Positions 53,235-61,878 of a stretch of 64,000 nt of DNA are shown here, one piece after another. Made by a program: the position numbers and the translations under genes. The DNA comes from Phycisphaerae bacterium (lineage in GTDB: Bacteria; Chloroflexota; Anaerolineae; 4572-78; J111), in NCBI GenBank assembly GCA_028285035.1, contig JANQQF010000156.1, positions 1-64,000 of the forward strand, written 5' to 3'. Within the stretch, counting starts at the first letter, position 1; each line of letters begins with the position of its first letter. A model generated the notes under the pieces. That model was not told the DNA's origin. It made no database searches and saw nothing but the letters and a program-made list of their open reading frames with translations.

Positions 53235-54388
53235 TAAACAACATCCTGACTCAGGGTATCGTGATAGGCTTGCAGCGTTTGGCTGGCAGTCTTTTCCCAG
53301 GTGAATTGATCAGCTCTCGCCAGCCCCCGTCCCGCCATCTCATAAACTGAGTCCTCTTCGGTACAAAGTCGAATAATTGGCGCGGCCATATGTTTGGTAT
53401 CGGTTGGGTCAAGCTGGAAGGCCGCAGGACCAGCCAATTCCGGAATCGAGGCCGCATTCGTGGTCACCACAGGTGTGCCACAGGCCATGGCCTCAAGCAC
53501 AGGCAGACCGAATCCCTCGTAGCGTGAGGGGTAGACAAAAACGGTTGCGGCAGCATACAACAACGGAATATCCTCCTCCGCAATCCAGCCCGGCGTCAAA
53601 ATCGCCGCCTCGATGCCTAACTTACGGGCGATTTTCAGCGGGTCTGGGAAAAAGTCGCTATCATCCTTTGGCAATTTTCCAGCTAACACGAGGGGATACT
53701 GCTCGCCTAGTGTCGCATACACCCAGGTGTAAGCGTGTATCAGTGCGCTCACATTTTTACGCACATCATAACCGCCCAGGTAGAGCACAAAGGTCTCGGG
53801 CAAGTTGTACTTTTCTTGAATGGCCTCGATTTGGTCCCATGACTCGGCGGGCTGAAAGTGGGGGGCAGGGGCTAGGTAAACCACCCGCACTTGCTTATCT
53901 GGCAGGTTAAGCCGATCAACGATATCCCGCTTACTGGCCTCAGAATCGGCCAGCACAATCTTGGCCTGTGGGGCTGCCGCCGCCACCAGCGAGGTGTACA
54001 GTCGCACCAACAGGCTGCCTCGATATTCAGGCAGTACCATCGGAATGAGATCGTGAATGGTCACAATGGTCGGCACGGTAGGGCTGAGCGGCGAACCGAA
54101 GTAAGGCACGTGGGCCACATCAACGCCCAATTTGCGGCAGGTGCGGGGAAAGGTAATTTGTTCAAACCACACCTTTGCCAGATTTCCGGCGGGATTACCA
54201 AATGGAGTTTTGACCACGTGCGTTTGCAAGCGTATGTCGTCTGGAGCCGGAGAAAATGGCTTGGGTGAAATCAAATGGATCTCGACCGTCTCATCGGCTT
54301 CTAGTAGGGCCGGAAGCAAATATTTTAGATATTGACCACTGCCAACAGATGGATTGTCCCAAAACCAGGCATTAATGGCGATTTTCAA
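53234..54388 (-). CDS. glycosyltransferase, GT4 family
   Basis: 384 residues, GT-B fold. The N-terminal domain has NAWFWDNPSVGSGQYLKYLL and TIHDLIPMVLPEYRG, typical of mannosyl- or rhamnosyltransferases of the WbaZ/WcfL sort. The C-terminal donor site includes LYLGGYDVRKNVSALIHAY and FVYPSRYEGFGLPVLEAMAC. It is the first gene of a three-gene cluster (two glycosyltransferases and the phosphatase) probably acting on surface glycan or glycolipid. Confidence 0.93.
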   Translation of the reverse strand: MKIAINAWFWDNPSVGSGQYLKYLLPALLEADETVEIHLISPKPFSPAPDDIRLQTHVVKTPFGNPAGNLAKVWFEQITFPRTCRKLGVDVAHVPYFGSPLSPTVPTIVTIHDLIPMVLPEYRGSLLVRLYTSLVAAAAPQAKIVLADSEASKRDIVDRLNLPDKQVRVVYLAPAPHFQPAESWDQIEAIQEKYNLPETFVLYLGGYDVRKNVSALIHAYTWVYATLGEQYPLVLAGKLPKDDSDFFPDPLKIARKLGIEAAILTPGWIAEEDIPLLYAAATVFVYPSRYEGFGLPVLEAMACGTPVVTTNAASIPELAGPAAFQLDPTDTKHMAAPIIRLCTEEDSVYEMAGRGLARADQFTWEKTASQTLQAYHDTLSQDVV

Positions 54389-54530
54389 AATAGTTCACTC
54401 GGTTGATTTACGATTTTTGATTTGCGATTGACGATAAATTAAGCAACGATTGATTATATTGGTTTGGATAAGGAGAGCAAAGGCGTAGGCTACTTTGGAA
54501 AAAGGGAGGTAGAATTACGAGCATTCAAAC

Positions 54531-55286
54531 TCAATTCGGCTTGAACAACCCTTCCGGCGGGTTAACCAACGACTCAATCGACCGCGCATTCAGCGTCGCC
54601 TCATTTTCGCCGATCTTAAAATGAACTCGGGCAGGCAAACCTGTTTCTTGATCCTGCCATATTGACAAAATCTCCCCATTGGGAAAGTTTAAGGTTGTTA
54701 GCGTAGCCGCCCCCTGAGATAGCGAGGCATCAGCTTGAGTTCCATCTTGAGCCGCTTGGGTCAGCAACTGGTCAATAATTATGTAGGCGTCGGAAATTGG
54801 GGAAAGCCAGGGGTGGTTGATAGGGGTCGGGGTATCAGCTTTAAAACGATTGTATTGCCAAGCTTGCTGCCCATCAAAAATGAGCATTTCCCCAACCAGG
54901 GCTGGGGCTGGCGACTCCAAGATTTCAAAGCGATGCTGGGTATCAGTGCGCCACACTTCAGCCACAACCATTCCCCCAATCGGCATTGCCGTCCATTCAA
55001 TTTCCCAAACAATGTGATGAGCAGTCTGCCACGTATGCTCCATCTCCTTTTGGGCGGCGGTTGGGTTGGCCGGGCTGGGTTGACAAGCAGTCGACAGTAC
55101 GACTAAAATCAACGCTAAAATTAGCAATATCTTTAGTTGCGAGACAAATTCTATAACCTTTGGAAGGCTGGAAGGCTGGAAGGCTGGAAGGCTGGGATAC
55201 TGGTTTATTGTTTCAGCCTCCCCTAATTTTACTTCAACAAGACAACCTCTCTTTTTCACGCTCGTCACCCAACCATTGAAACCCAT
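54531..55286 (-). CDS. lipoprotein of unknown function (LolA/outer-lipoprotein-sorting-like)
   Basis: 251 residues in the longest frame. A hydrophobic stretch ILLILALILVVLSTAC is a lipobox (Cys near residue 68). The mature part has a beta-rich pattern (HHIVWEIEWTAMPIGGMVVA, GEMLIFDGQQAWQYNRFK, LPARVHFKIGENE) like LolA/RseB-fold proteins. The N-terminal 50 residues are doubtful: they translate the GGAAGGCT repeat (QYPSLPAFQPSSLPK), and no ATG lies between the repeat and the signal. Translation may really begin at a non-ATG codon near residue 54. Function unknown. Confidence 0.6.
   Translation of the reverse strand: MGFNGWVTSVKKRGCLVEVKLGEAETINQYPSLPAFQPSSLPKVIEFVSQLKILLILALILVVLSTACQPSPANPTAAQKEMEHTWQTAHHIVWEIEWTAMPIGGMVVAEVWRTDTQHRFEILESPAPALVGEMLIFDGQQAWQYNRFKADTPTPINHPWLSPISDAYIIIDQLLTQAAQDGTQADASLSQGAATLTTLNFPNGEILSIWQDQETGLPARVHFKIGENEATLNARSIESLVNPPEGLFKPN
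55162..55197. repeat. tandem 8-bp GGAAGGCT repeat (four units)
   Basis: Four perfect GGAAGGCT units at 55162-55193, then GGGA. Same family as the CTTCCAACC patches at 5311-5357 and 15041-15071. It lies inside or just before the lipoprotein reading frame. Confidence 0.85.
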
Positions 55287-55378
55287 CTATAAAGTTGAAA
55301 TTCTGGATTGCATCGTTTAAAATTATAAGCATTACCGGATTTGATGCCAAGACTTTACTTGTATGGGATTTTGGGCTG

Positions 55379-55387
55379 TGGTATAAT
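55379..55387 (+). promoter_or_regulatory. extended -10 promoter element
   Basis: TGGTATAAT, an extended -10, sits 42 nt before the nuclease-family start, with only a weak -35 (TTGTAT) 17 nt upstream. Confidence 0.55.
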
Positions 55388-55428
55388 CCAGCGCATCCTG
55401 TCCCGTACAGATTTAGATGGAGCTAGAT

Positions 55429-55950
55429 ATGATCGAAGTGAAAATAGACAGTATTCGGGTAAGTTTGATGTCGCAGCACCGTATTGTTGTTTTGAAGGAA
55501 GTTAATTCAGAACGCTATTTACCAATTTGGATTGGCCCTTTTGAAGCCGATGCAATTACTATTCAATTGCAAGGCGTAGAAGTTGCTCGTCCGTTGACTC
55601 ATGATTTGCTGAAGAGCTTTATTGATGAAATGGGCGCAAAAATTTCGCACGTAATGGTTAGTGAATTAAAAAATGAAACCTTTTATGCTCGAATTGTGAT
55701 GGATGTGAATGGGAGCAGTATGGAAATTGACGCTCGTCCCAGTGATGCCATTGCTCTGTCGGTTCGCGTGAATGCCCCACTTTTTGTCAGCGATGAAGTG
55801 ATGGAAGCTGCCTCAATTCAGCCGGAAACCAGTCTTGATGAGATTGATATTGAAAGTGATGAGCCGATGTCTGCGGAAGAAGAGGAAAAGCTCTCAATTT
55901 TCCGCGAATTTATCAATGATCTTGATTTAGATGATCTTGAAAATCAGTAA
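55429..55950 (+). CDS. bifunctional nuclease family protein (DUF151)
   Basis: 173 residues. The BFN/DUF151 core covers about residues 1-135: [39 protein letters not shown] and the [20 protein letters not shown] segment are diagnostic. Members related to the plant BFN enzymes show DNase and RNase activity; most bacterial ones are uncharacterised. An acidic C-terminal tail ([20 protein letters not shown]) may be a protein-binding part. GGAG lies 6 nt before the chosen ATG. The gene precedes dnaB but is separated by a terminator. Confidence 0.9.
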   Translation: MIEVKIDSIRVSLMSQHRIVVLKEVNSERYLPIWIGPFEADAITIQLQGVEVARPLTHDLLKSFIDEMGAKISHVMVSELKNETFYARIVMDVNGSSMEIDARPSDAIALSVRVNAPLFVSDEVMEAASIQPETSLDEIDIESDEPMSAEEEEKLSIFREFINDLDLDDLENQ

Positions 55951-56010
55951 TCATTATCTAAATTTTTTACCTTAACTTTATCTACTAATATATCAGACAT
56001 AATCCACTAG

Positions 56011-56032
56011 ACCCGTTCCCCAACGGGTTTTC
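56011..56032 (+). terminator. Rho-independent terminator of the DUF151 gene
   Basis: 7-bp stem ACCCGTT / AACGGGT, 4-nt loop, followed by TTTCT. Confidence 0.75.
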
Positions 56033-56066
56033 TCTACGTGACCAGAAAAACCAAAAATTACTTGAT

Positions 56067-56123
56067 ACGTGCGTGAACAAATCGTTAAAATTCCTTGACG
56101 AACCTTCACGTGCGTGCTATTAT
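56067..56123 (+). promoter_or_regulatory. dnaB promoter with duplicated ACGTGCGTG element
   Basis: TTGACG (56095-56100), 17-nt spacer, TATTAT (56118-56123), a near-consensus sigma70 promoter 34 nt before the dnaB start. The 9-mer ACGTGCGTG occurs at 56067-56075 and again at 56108-56116 between the hexamers; the inner copy could be an operator. Confidence 0.7.
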
Positions 56124-56156
56124 TATGCCTAGAACTTTTGTTCTTTCAGGTGGTGT

Positions 56157-57521
56157 ATGGCAACTCAAACACCAGATATGGTGCCCGATAAATTACAACC
56201 TCATAACCTTGAAGCCGAGGAAGCTGTTTTGGGATCGATCCTTATTGATCCTGATGCAATTCTGCGTATTTCAACATTTCTTAGCCCCGAAGATTTCTTT
56301 GTAGAACGACATCACTGGATTTACGAAGCGGTCCGTGATTTGCATGAACGGCGCGAGCCAGCCGATTTGGTAACTCTCTCAGATGAGTTGGAACGACGGG
56401 GTCAACTCGGCGAAGCAGGTGGCCCGGCGTATCTCTCGAGCCTGATCAACGCCACACCAACCTCGATTCACGTTGAATTCTATGCCCGTATCGTTGAGCG
56501 AACGGGCTTACTGCGCCGCTTGATCGATGCGGCGGGTGAAATTGCTCGGCTGGCCTATGACGAATCACAAGACGCTGGCGAGGTTATGGATCGGGCTGAA
56601 GAGATCATCTTCAATGTTTCTGCCCGAAAATCGGATCGTGACCTCCGCCCGATCCGGCAAGTGATGGATAAGTTTTACGATCGGATCGAGTACCTCCATC
56701 AACACAGAGGTGAGATCGTTGGGATCCCGACCGGGCTGGCTGATTTAGATAAATTACTCGGCGGTCTGCAACGCTCCGATATGCTAGTGATGGCCGGTCG
56801 GCCGGGGATGGGGAAAACATCATTGGCCCTGTCAATCGCCTTGCAATCGGCGCGGCAATGGCAGAAGCGAGTCGCGATTTTCAGCCTTGAGATGAGTGAT
56901 GAGCAGCTAGTACAACGTTTGGTTTCCGCCGAAACGGGCATCGATAGCCAGCGGCTGCGATTGGGTGATATTCGTGAAGATGAGTGGCCAACCTTCATTC
57001 AGGCGACAAATTTGCTAGCCAATTCGCCCATTTTTATTGATGATACGCCTGCCATTTCAGCCCTCGATTTACGCTCAAAAGCCCGACGTCTCCACGCAGA
57101 ACACGGCTTGGACCTACTCATCGTGGATTATTTACAGTTGATGCGCGGCGATTTCCGCAGCGAGAATCGCCAGCAGGAGATCAGCTTTATCTCACGGTCA
57201 ATCAAAGGATTGGCTCGGGAGTTGAACATTCCAGTATTAGCCCTTAGCCAGCTGTCTCGTCAGGTTGAGTCACGTCACGACAAACGCCCGATGTTGAGTG
57301 ACTTGCGGGAGTCGGGTTCGATTGAGCAGGATGCCGATGTAGTTATGTTCATCTATCGAGATGATGTCTACAACCCCGACACCGAATTTCCGAACATCGC
57401 CGAGATTATCGTTGGGAAACACCGTTCCGGTCCGACGGGCGTATTCTCGGTCTACTTCAAGAAGCAGTTGGCCCAATTTGTTGATCTGGAAGTGCGAACG
57501 CAACCGTTGGAGTATGAATAA
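56157..57521 (+). CDS. dnaB: replicative DNA helicase
   Basis: 454-residue hexameric fork helicase. The N-terminal domain (about 15-115) begins [20 protein letters not shown]. The RecA-like domain has Walker [13 protein letters not shown], Walker [31 protein letters not shown] and a C-terminal arginine-finger region [11 protein letters not shown]. No intein is present. AGGTGGTG is upstream of the ATG. The order dnaB, dnaD, loader gives a helicase-loading operon with spacings of 2 and 81 bp. Confidence 0.97.
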   Translation: MATQTPDMVPDKLQPHNLEAEEAVLGSILIDPDAILRISTFLSPEDFFVERHHWIYEAVRDLHERREPADLVTLSDELERRGQLGEAGGPAYLSSLINATPTSIHVEFYARIVERTGLLRRLIDAAGEIARLAYDESQDAGEVMDRAEEIIFNVSARKSDRDLRPIRQVMDKFYDRIEYLHQHRGEIVGIPTGLADLDKLLGGLQRSDMLVMAGRPGMGKTSLALSIALQSARQWQKRVAIFSLEMSDEQLVQRLVSAETGIDSQRLRLGDIREDEWPTFIQATNLLANSPIFIDDTPAISALDLRSKARRLHAEHGLDLLIVDYLQLMRGDFRSENRQQEISFISRSIKGLARELNIPVLALSQLSRQVESRHDKRPMLSDLRESGSIEQDADVVMFIYRDDVYNPDTEFPNIAEIIVGKHRSGPTGVFSVYFKKQLAQFVDLEVRTQPLEYE

Positions 57522-57523
57522 AA

Positions 57524-58222
57524 ATGAGTGCATTCAAAGGCTTTCCAGCGGGTGAATTGCGTTTCACCTCCGTGCCCGATCTCTTTTTTGCCCGCATCTT
57601 GCCTGAAATTGATAGCCTGGCCGAATTGAAAGTGACCCTTCATTTTATATGGGTGCACTATCGCCAGACGCGTCAAGCCATTTCATTTAATGAGCTACTC
57701 ACCGACGAAACCTTGGTTGAAAGCTTGGGGTTAATCAGCGATGAGGTTGAGTTGGTGTTAAGCGAAGGCCTGAATCGGGCCGTTGAACGAGGCACCCTCT
57801 TACGGGCTCGAATCGAGCACAGTGGCGTTGCACAGGATTTATACTTCCTCAATAGTGAACGTGGTCGACAGGCCAAAATTAGGGTTGTGGAAGGTGAAGT
57901 GGGTGTTGTTGGGGTGAGTGGGGCTGAATTGGCCACACCCTCGAAGCGACCCAATATTTTTGAGCTGTACGAAGACAACATCGGCCTAATTTCACCGATT
58001 CTAGCTGATGAATTAAAAGATGCCGAGTCGATTTATCCGCCGGATTGGATTGAGGATGCCTTCAAAATCGCCCTAGAAAACAACGTGCGGAAGTGGAGCT
58101 ACATTCGGGCTATTCTGGAACGAATGGCCACTGACGGACGTGATAGTACAAACCAAAAGGCCCAAGAAACAGCCAAGACCTGGTACACCGACGAAGAATT
58201 CAAGGATTTTATTCAGCATTAA
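57524..58222 (+). CDS. DnaD-domain primosomal protein
   Basis: 232 residues. The N-terminal part (about 1-105) is a winged-helix-like DnaD_N region (SLAELKVTLHFIWVHYRQTR). The C-terminal part is a DnaD/DnaB_2 domain (about 145-225): NIFELYEDNIGLISPILADE, YPPDWIEDAFKIALENNVRK and WSYIRAILERMATDGRDS. In Bacillus such proteins act in primosome assembly and helicase loading. The start follows the dnaB stop by 2 nt, so the genes are translationally linked. The central linker has glycine/valine repeats (VEGEVGVVGVSGAE). Confidence 0.9.
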   Translation: MSAFKGFPAGELRFTSVPDLFFARILPEIDSLAELKVTLHFIWVHYRQTRQAISFNELLTDETLVESLGLISDEVELVLSEGLNRAVERGTLLRARIEHSGVAQDLYFLNSERGRQAKIRVVEGEVGVVGVSGAELATPSKRPNIFELYEDNIGLISPILADELKDAESIYPPDWIEDAFKIALENNVRKWSYIRAILERMATDGRDSTNQKAQETAKTWYTDEEFKDFIQH

Positions 58223-58226
58223 CGGA

Positions 58227-58298
58227 GTTAGTAATTAGTAAATGGTAAATAGGAATTGAGAGTTACCGACAATTCCTATTTACTAATAACCATTTACC
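58227..58298. repeat. long imperfect hairpin of AATTAGTAAATGG repeats
   Basis: TAAATAGGAATTG (58246-58258) pairs with CAATTCCTATTTA (58270-58282), and flanking AAATGG (58240-58245) pairs with CCATTT (58290-58295). It lies in the dnaD-loader spacer just before the loader ATG; its 7-mer units match those at 14858-14888. Confidence 0.7.
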
Positions 58299-58303
58299 AC
58301 TTT

Positions 58304-59704
58304 ATGGACCACATTGAAGACATCATCAACCGCAGCAACCCTGTGGAACCTAATAACGATGCCGATGGCATTTTGCCCGATTTAGACCCCCTGTGTCCGA
58401 TCTGTGGTGGCACCGGCTATTTGCGACAGGATGTGCCGGTTGGACATCCAAACTTTGGCAAGCTAGTCTTGTGTCAATGCCGCGAGCGGGAAAAAGAGAC
58501 CGACCGAATGTCTGAGTTGCGCCGAATTAGCAATCTCGATACGATGGCCCGCTTCACCTTTGATCAGTTTGTGCCAGAAGGGTATGGTTTAACCGAGGAG
58601 CGGCGCCGAAATCTGCGGCTGTCCTATGAAACGGCCTTGGAATTCGCCAAAAATCCACAAGGCTGGTTGGTCCTATTGGGCGGCTATGGCTGTGGGAAAA
58701 CGCACTTAGCTGCGGCTATCGCTAATCACGCGATTTCGCAAGGGAATCCGGCCTTGTTTGTAGTAGTGCCCGATTTGCTGGACCACCTCCGAGCCACTTA
58801 CAGCCCTTATAGCACCACCACTTACGATCAGCGTTTTGAAGAGGTACGTTCGGCCTCGTTGTTAATTTTAGATGATTTGGGGGCGCATAGCTCAACGCCA
58901 TGGGCACAAGAAAAGCTGTTTCAAATTTTTAACTATCGCTACAACGCCCAACTCCCAACAGTCCTGACCTCAAATCACGAGTTGGAGGATATCGATATTC
59001 GGGTCCGCTCTCGGTTAATTGATCCCGATATGTCGCGTATCGTCAAAATCCTGGCCCCTGATTTCCGTCAAAGCGGTGTGGCTCAAGGGATTTCAGAACT
59101 CTCCAGCCTTACACTACACGCCGACCAAATCTTCAACACCTTCGATCTTCGAGAACACGAACTTGATCGGGAAAAAGGCGAAAATCTCCGACGAGCCTTT
59201 GGCTTTGCCCAAAATTTTGCGTCTTCGCCGGAAGATTGGATCGTTTTTACAGGGACATACGGTTGTGGCAAAACGCACTTAGCTGCGGCCATTGCCAACG
59301 AGGTCACCCAACGGGGTGAGCCTGCTCTGTTTGTGGTTGTCCCCGATTTACTCGATCACCTCCGAGCGGCCTTCAATCCGAATAGTTTGACGACGCTCGA
59401 CAAACGATTTGACGAGGTACGCCGTGCCCCTCTTTTGGTGCTTGATGATTTAGGCACCGAGAGTGCAACCCCGTGGGCTGAAGAAAAGTTGTATCAGCTC
59501 TTTAATCATCGCTACAATGCCCGCCTCCCCACCGTCATCACAATGGCCAACGATGTCGATCTAAAACCCCGCCTCAAATCATTGATTATGGATGTGGGCC
59601 GTTGTACAGCCTTCGGGATTCTCGCTCCCAGCTATCGCGGCCTGATTGATCGTAACGTGAATAAAAACAAACGACGTGGTAACAATAACAACTACCGCCG
59701 CTAG
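58304..59704 (+). CDS. helicase loader with two tandem AAA+ (DnaC/DnaI-like) domains
   Basis: 466 residues. The N-terminal zinc ribbon CPICGGTGYLRQ with CQC at about residue 60 is DnaI-like. AAA+ domain 1 (about 85-260) has Walker A GGYGCGKTHLAAAI, Walker B LLILDDLGAHSS and RVRSRLIDPD. Domain 2 (about 275-450) repeats it with Walker A GTYGCGKTHLAAAI, Walker B LLVLDDLGTESA and a diverged arginine-finger area (KPRLKSLIMDVG). Normal loaders have a single domain. A basic, Asn-rich tail (NKNKRRGNNNNYRR) may bind DNA. The start was set at MDHIEDI because the longer frame would translate the repeat hairpin. No clear Shine-Dalgarno. Confidence 0.9.
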   Translation: MDHIEDIINRSNPVEPNNDADGILPDLDPLCPICGGTGYLRQDVPVGHPNFGKLVLCQCREREKETDRMSELRRISNLDTMARFTFDQFVPEGYGLTEERRRNLRLSYETALEFAKNPQGWLVLLGGYGCGKTHLAAAIANHAISQGNPALFVVVPDLLDHLRATYSPYSTTTYDQRFEEVRSASLLILDDLGAHSSTPWAQEKLFQIFNYRYNAQLPTVLTSNHELEDIDIRVRSRLIDPDMSRIVKILAPDFRQSGVAQGISELSSLTLHADQIFNTFDLREHELDREKGENLRRAFGFAQNFASSPEDWIVFTGTYGCGKTHLAAAIANEVTQRGEPALFVVVPDLLDHLRAAFNPNSLTTLDKRFDEVRRAPLLVLDDLGTESATPWAEEKLYQLFNHRYNARLPTVITMANDVDLKPRLKSLIMDVGRCTAFGILAPSYRGLIDRNVNKNKRRGNNNNYRR

Positions 59705-59732
59705 ATTTGTAAACTATCAAAGGTGCAAGGTG

Positions 59733-59776
59733 ACAAGGTTGCAAAGTAGCAAAAATATGCTACCCTGCAACCTTGT
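59733..59776 (+). terminator. terminator of the helicase-loading operon
   Basis: ACAAGGTTGCA-aa-GTAGCA / TGCTAC-cc-TGCAACCTTGT stem, followed by TATTTTGTTACC. The arms again resemble the heptad-type intergenic repeats. Confidence 0.75.
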
Positions 59777-59806
59777 TATTTTGTTACCATTTTATCGAGA
59801 GCTAGA

Positions 59807-60244
59807 GTGAAAATAACTGACGCACAACTCAAACAAATTTATGTCCACGCCAAGGAGACGTACCCGCACGAGTGTTGTGGTTTTCTGTTGGGCGACTTTG
59901 GGGACGGCGGCTGGGTGCGGCAAGTCCGACCGGCCACTAACCAGAATCAAGAACGAGCGGATCGGTTTGAAATCAGCGGGCAAGAGTTTATGCAGGCCGA
60001 AAATGCCGCTGATGACGCGGGCCTAAGTATCATCGGCATCTACCACTCCCATCCTGATTGGCCCCCCATTCCCTCCCAGACCGATATGGGCAGTGCCTGG
60101 GAAGAGGTGCTCTATCTGATCACCTCCGTCCACGAAGGTAGACCGCTCAATACGAATGTGTGGAAATTAGCCGATGAGGGGCCGCGTCGTTTTAAACAAG
60201 TGTTGATTGAAATATTAGATGAGGCTGAGTTGAACAATGAGTGA
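59807..60244 (+). CDS. JAMM/MPN+ metalloprotease (Mov34/M67)
   Basis: 145 residues. The catalytic JAMM signature is complete: a Glu in YPHECCGFLLGDFG, then IYHSHPDWPPIPSQTD (HxH, with the Ser and Asp). Bacterial stand-alone JAMM enzymes process ubiquitin-like or sulfur-carrier proteins, as Mec+ does for CysO. The start is GTG. The 3' end overlaps the E1-like gene by 8 bp, so the two products almost surely act in one pathway. Confidence 0.92.
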   Translation: MKITDAQLKQIYVHAKETYPHECCGFLLGDFGDGGWVRQVRPATNQNQERADRFEISGQEFMQAENAADDAGLSIIGIYHSHPDWPPIPSQTDMGSAWEEVLYLITSVHEGRPLNTNVWKLADEGPRRFKQVLIEILDEAELNNE

Positions 60245-61268
60245 TCCAAATTTAGCACGCTATATTCGTCAAACCATTTTTCCTGGCATTGGTGAGGCGG
60301 GGCAGAAAAAACTGTTATCTGCCTACGTGGTCATCATCGGCTGTGGGGCCACGGGGACTATGATTGCCAATCACCTCACCCGGGCTGGGGTCGGGCAATT
60401 GTCCATTGTTGACCGCGATTTTATCGAACTGAACAACCTACAACGGCAATTACTCTTTGATGAGAATGATCTGGCCGAGCATCTGCCCAAGGCGGCGGCT
60501 GCCGAGCGCAAACTCCGCACCATCAATTCGGACATAGAGATCAATGGCATCGTCACGGATGTTAATGCCGAGAACATCGAGTCGCTGATCGAAGGGGCGA
60601 CGTTGGTAATGGATGGCACGGATAACTTTGAAACCCGCTATATCCTGAATGATGCTTGTGTCAAGCACAACATCCCCTGGATATATACAGGTGCCGTCTC
60701 GACCTATGGGATGAGCCAAACGATTATTCCTGGGGAAACAGCCTGCCTACGTTGCTTGTTCGAGAATGTTCCCGCGCCCGGCACCAGCGCCACCTGTGAT
60801 ACGGCTGGCGTGGTTGGGCCTGTCGTTGGAGCGATGTCCAGCGTGAGTGCTACCGAGGCGATCAAATTCATCGTGGGTGAAGGGGATCGAAATCGAGGGA
60901 TCATCCATTTTGATTTGTGGTACAACACCTTTGATCAATTTGGGAACAAAGGCCCTCGGGAAAATTGTCCCGCCTGTCAACAACATAATTTTGAATTTCT
61001 CAACCAAGAGGTTGGCGGCCAAATCGTCAATTTGTGTGGACGCGACGCAGTACAGATTCGAGCGGTTGGAGGCAGTCGACTTGATTTAGCAGCCATCGGC
61101 GAGCGCCTGGCTCCGATCAGTGATATCACCGCTCAGAATGATTTTCTACTCCGTTTCGGCGTTGATGGCTACGAGATCACTCTCTTCGCCGATAATCGAG
61201 CAATTATCAAAGGCACTGAGGACGAGACAGTGGCCCGTGGGTTGTATGCGAAATACATAGGAGTGTAA
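60237..61268 (+). CDS. E1-like adenylyltransferase (ThiF/MoeB/HesA family)
   Basis: 343 residues. Nucleotide-binding loop IIGCGATGTMIANHLTRAG, R-finger region FIELNNLQRQLLF, and MDGTDNFETRYILND as in MoeB. The candidate catalytic Cys is in SATCDTAGVVGPVVG. Zinc pairs are CLRC and CPAC. A C-terminal domain of about 100 residues follows the second pair (LCGRDAVQIRAVGG to the end). It adenylates the C-terminal Gly of a ubiquitin-like sulfur carrier. The JAMM gene overlaps its start; a rhodanese gene lies 1.4 kb downstream. No ThiS/MoaD-type carrier is found in the window. Confidence 0.93.
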   Translation: MSDPNLARYIRQTIFPGIGEAGQKKLLSAYVVIIGCGATGTMIANHLTRAGVGQLSIVDRDFIELNNLQRQLLFDENDLAEHLPKAAAAERKLRTINSDIEINGIVTDVNAENIESLIEGATLVMDGTDNFETRYILNDACVKHNIPWIYTGAVSTYGMSQTIIPGETACLRCLFENVPAPGTSATCDTAGVVGPVVGAMSSVSATEAIKFIVGEGDRNRGIIHFDLWYNTFDQFGNKGPRENCPACQQHNFEFLNQEVGGQIVNLCGRDAVQIRAVGGSRLDLAAIGERLAPISDITAQNDFLLRFGVDGYEITLFADNRAIIKGTEDETVARGLYAKYIGV

Positions 61269-61285
61269 AACCAAGGTAATCGTCA

Positions 61286-61768
61286 ATGGACATTCGCCAA
61301 GAAACTCCGATTAAATCATTTGTGGTTGCGGCTTACATCTGTCGGCTTGTGGCAGGGCAGGCCCACTATTTAGTCATCAAGCGTGCGTCCGCCCATTTAA
61401 ATGGCACGTGGCAGATGGTTTCGGGCCGTCTTGAGGCTGATGAGACAGCTTGGCAAGCCGCTCTGCGAGAAATTAAAGAAGAGACAGGGCTAATTCCTGA
61501 TCGTTTATACTCTCCCAATCTGGTTGAGCAATTTTACGAGCCACAGAACAATTGTATTCATTTGGTTCCTGTCTTTGTTGGGTTTATCGATCGTGAGCAA
61601 GCGGTGGTTCTCTCCCACGAACATTCAGACTATCGCTGGATTACGATTGATGAGGCCGATCAATATCTGGCCTTTGCCCTCCAGCGGCGTATGATTCGAG
61701 AGATTGACCAACAGTTTGTGCAGGAACCCCCAAATGAGTTTTTAAGGATTGAGTTTGGTAACTACTGA
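61286..61768 (+). CDS. Nudix hydrolase
   Basis: 160 residues. The Nudix box is GRLEADETAWQAALREIKEETG, split here as GRLEADE and REIKEETG, with all the metal-binding Glu residues. Upstream is the substrate-side strand GTWQMVS. It would hydrolyse a nucleoside diphosphate-linked compound, possibly dihydroneopterin triphosphate or an unusual NTP. It lies 17 bp downstream of the E1-like gene, probably in the same operon. Confidence 0.9.
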   Translation: MDIRQETPIKSFVVAAYICRLVAGQAHYLVIKRASAHLNGTWQMVSGRLEADETAWQAALREIKEETGLIPDRLYSPNLVEQFYEPQNNCIHLVPVFVGFIDREQAVVLSHEHSDYRWITIDEADQYLAFALQRRMIREIDQQFVQEPPNEFLRIEFGNY

Positions 61769-61848
61769 CCCGGACATGAAACAGTAAACAAAATTCTTGG
61801 TTCCAGGGACCATCTTGAAACGTTTAGAAAGTTATGTCTGGGTCAGTA
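61763..61848. repeat. 86-bp element with 15-bp terminal inverted repeats
   Basis: TACTGACCCGGACAT (61763-61777) and ATGTCTGGGTCAGTA (61834-61848) are inverted repeats, 14 of 15 matched, with a small internal hairpin TGGTTCC-AGGGACCA. It starts in the Nudix stop codon region and could be a terminator or a miniature mobile element. Confidence 0.7.
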
Positions 61849-61878
61849 ATATCCTTATCGTGTGAGGTACATTTAATT

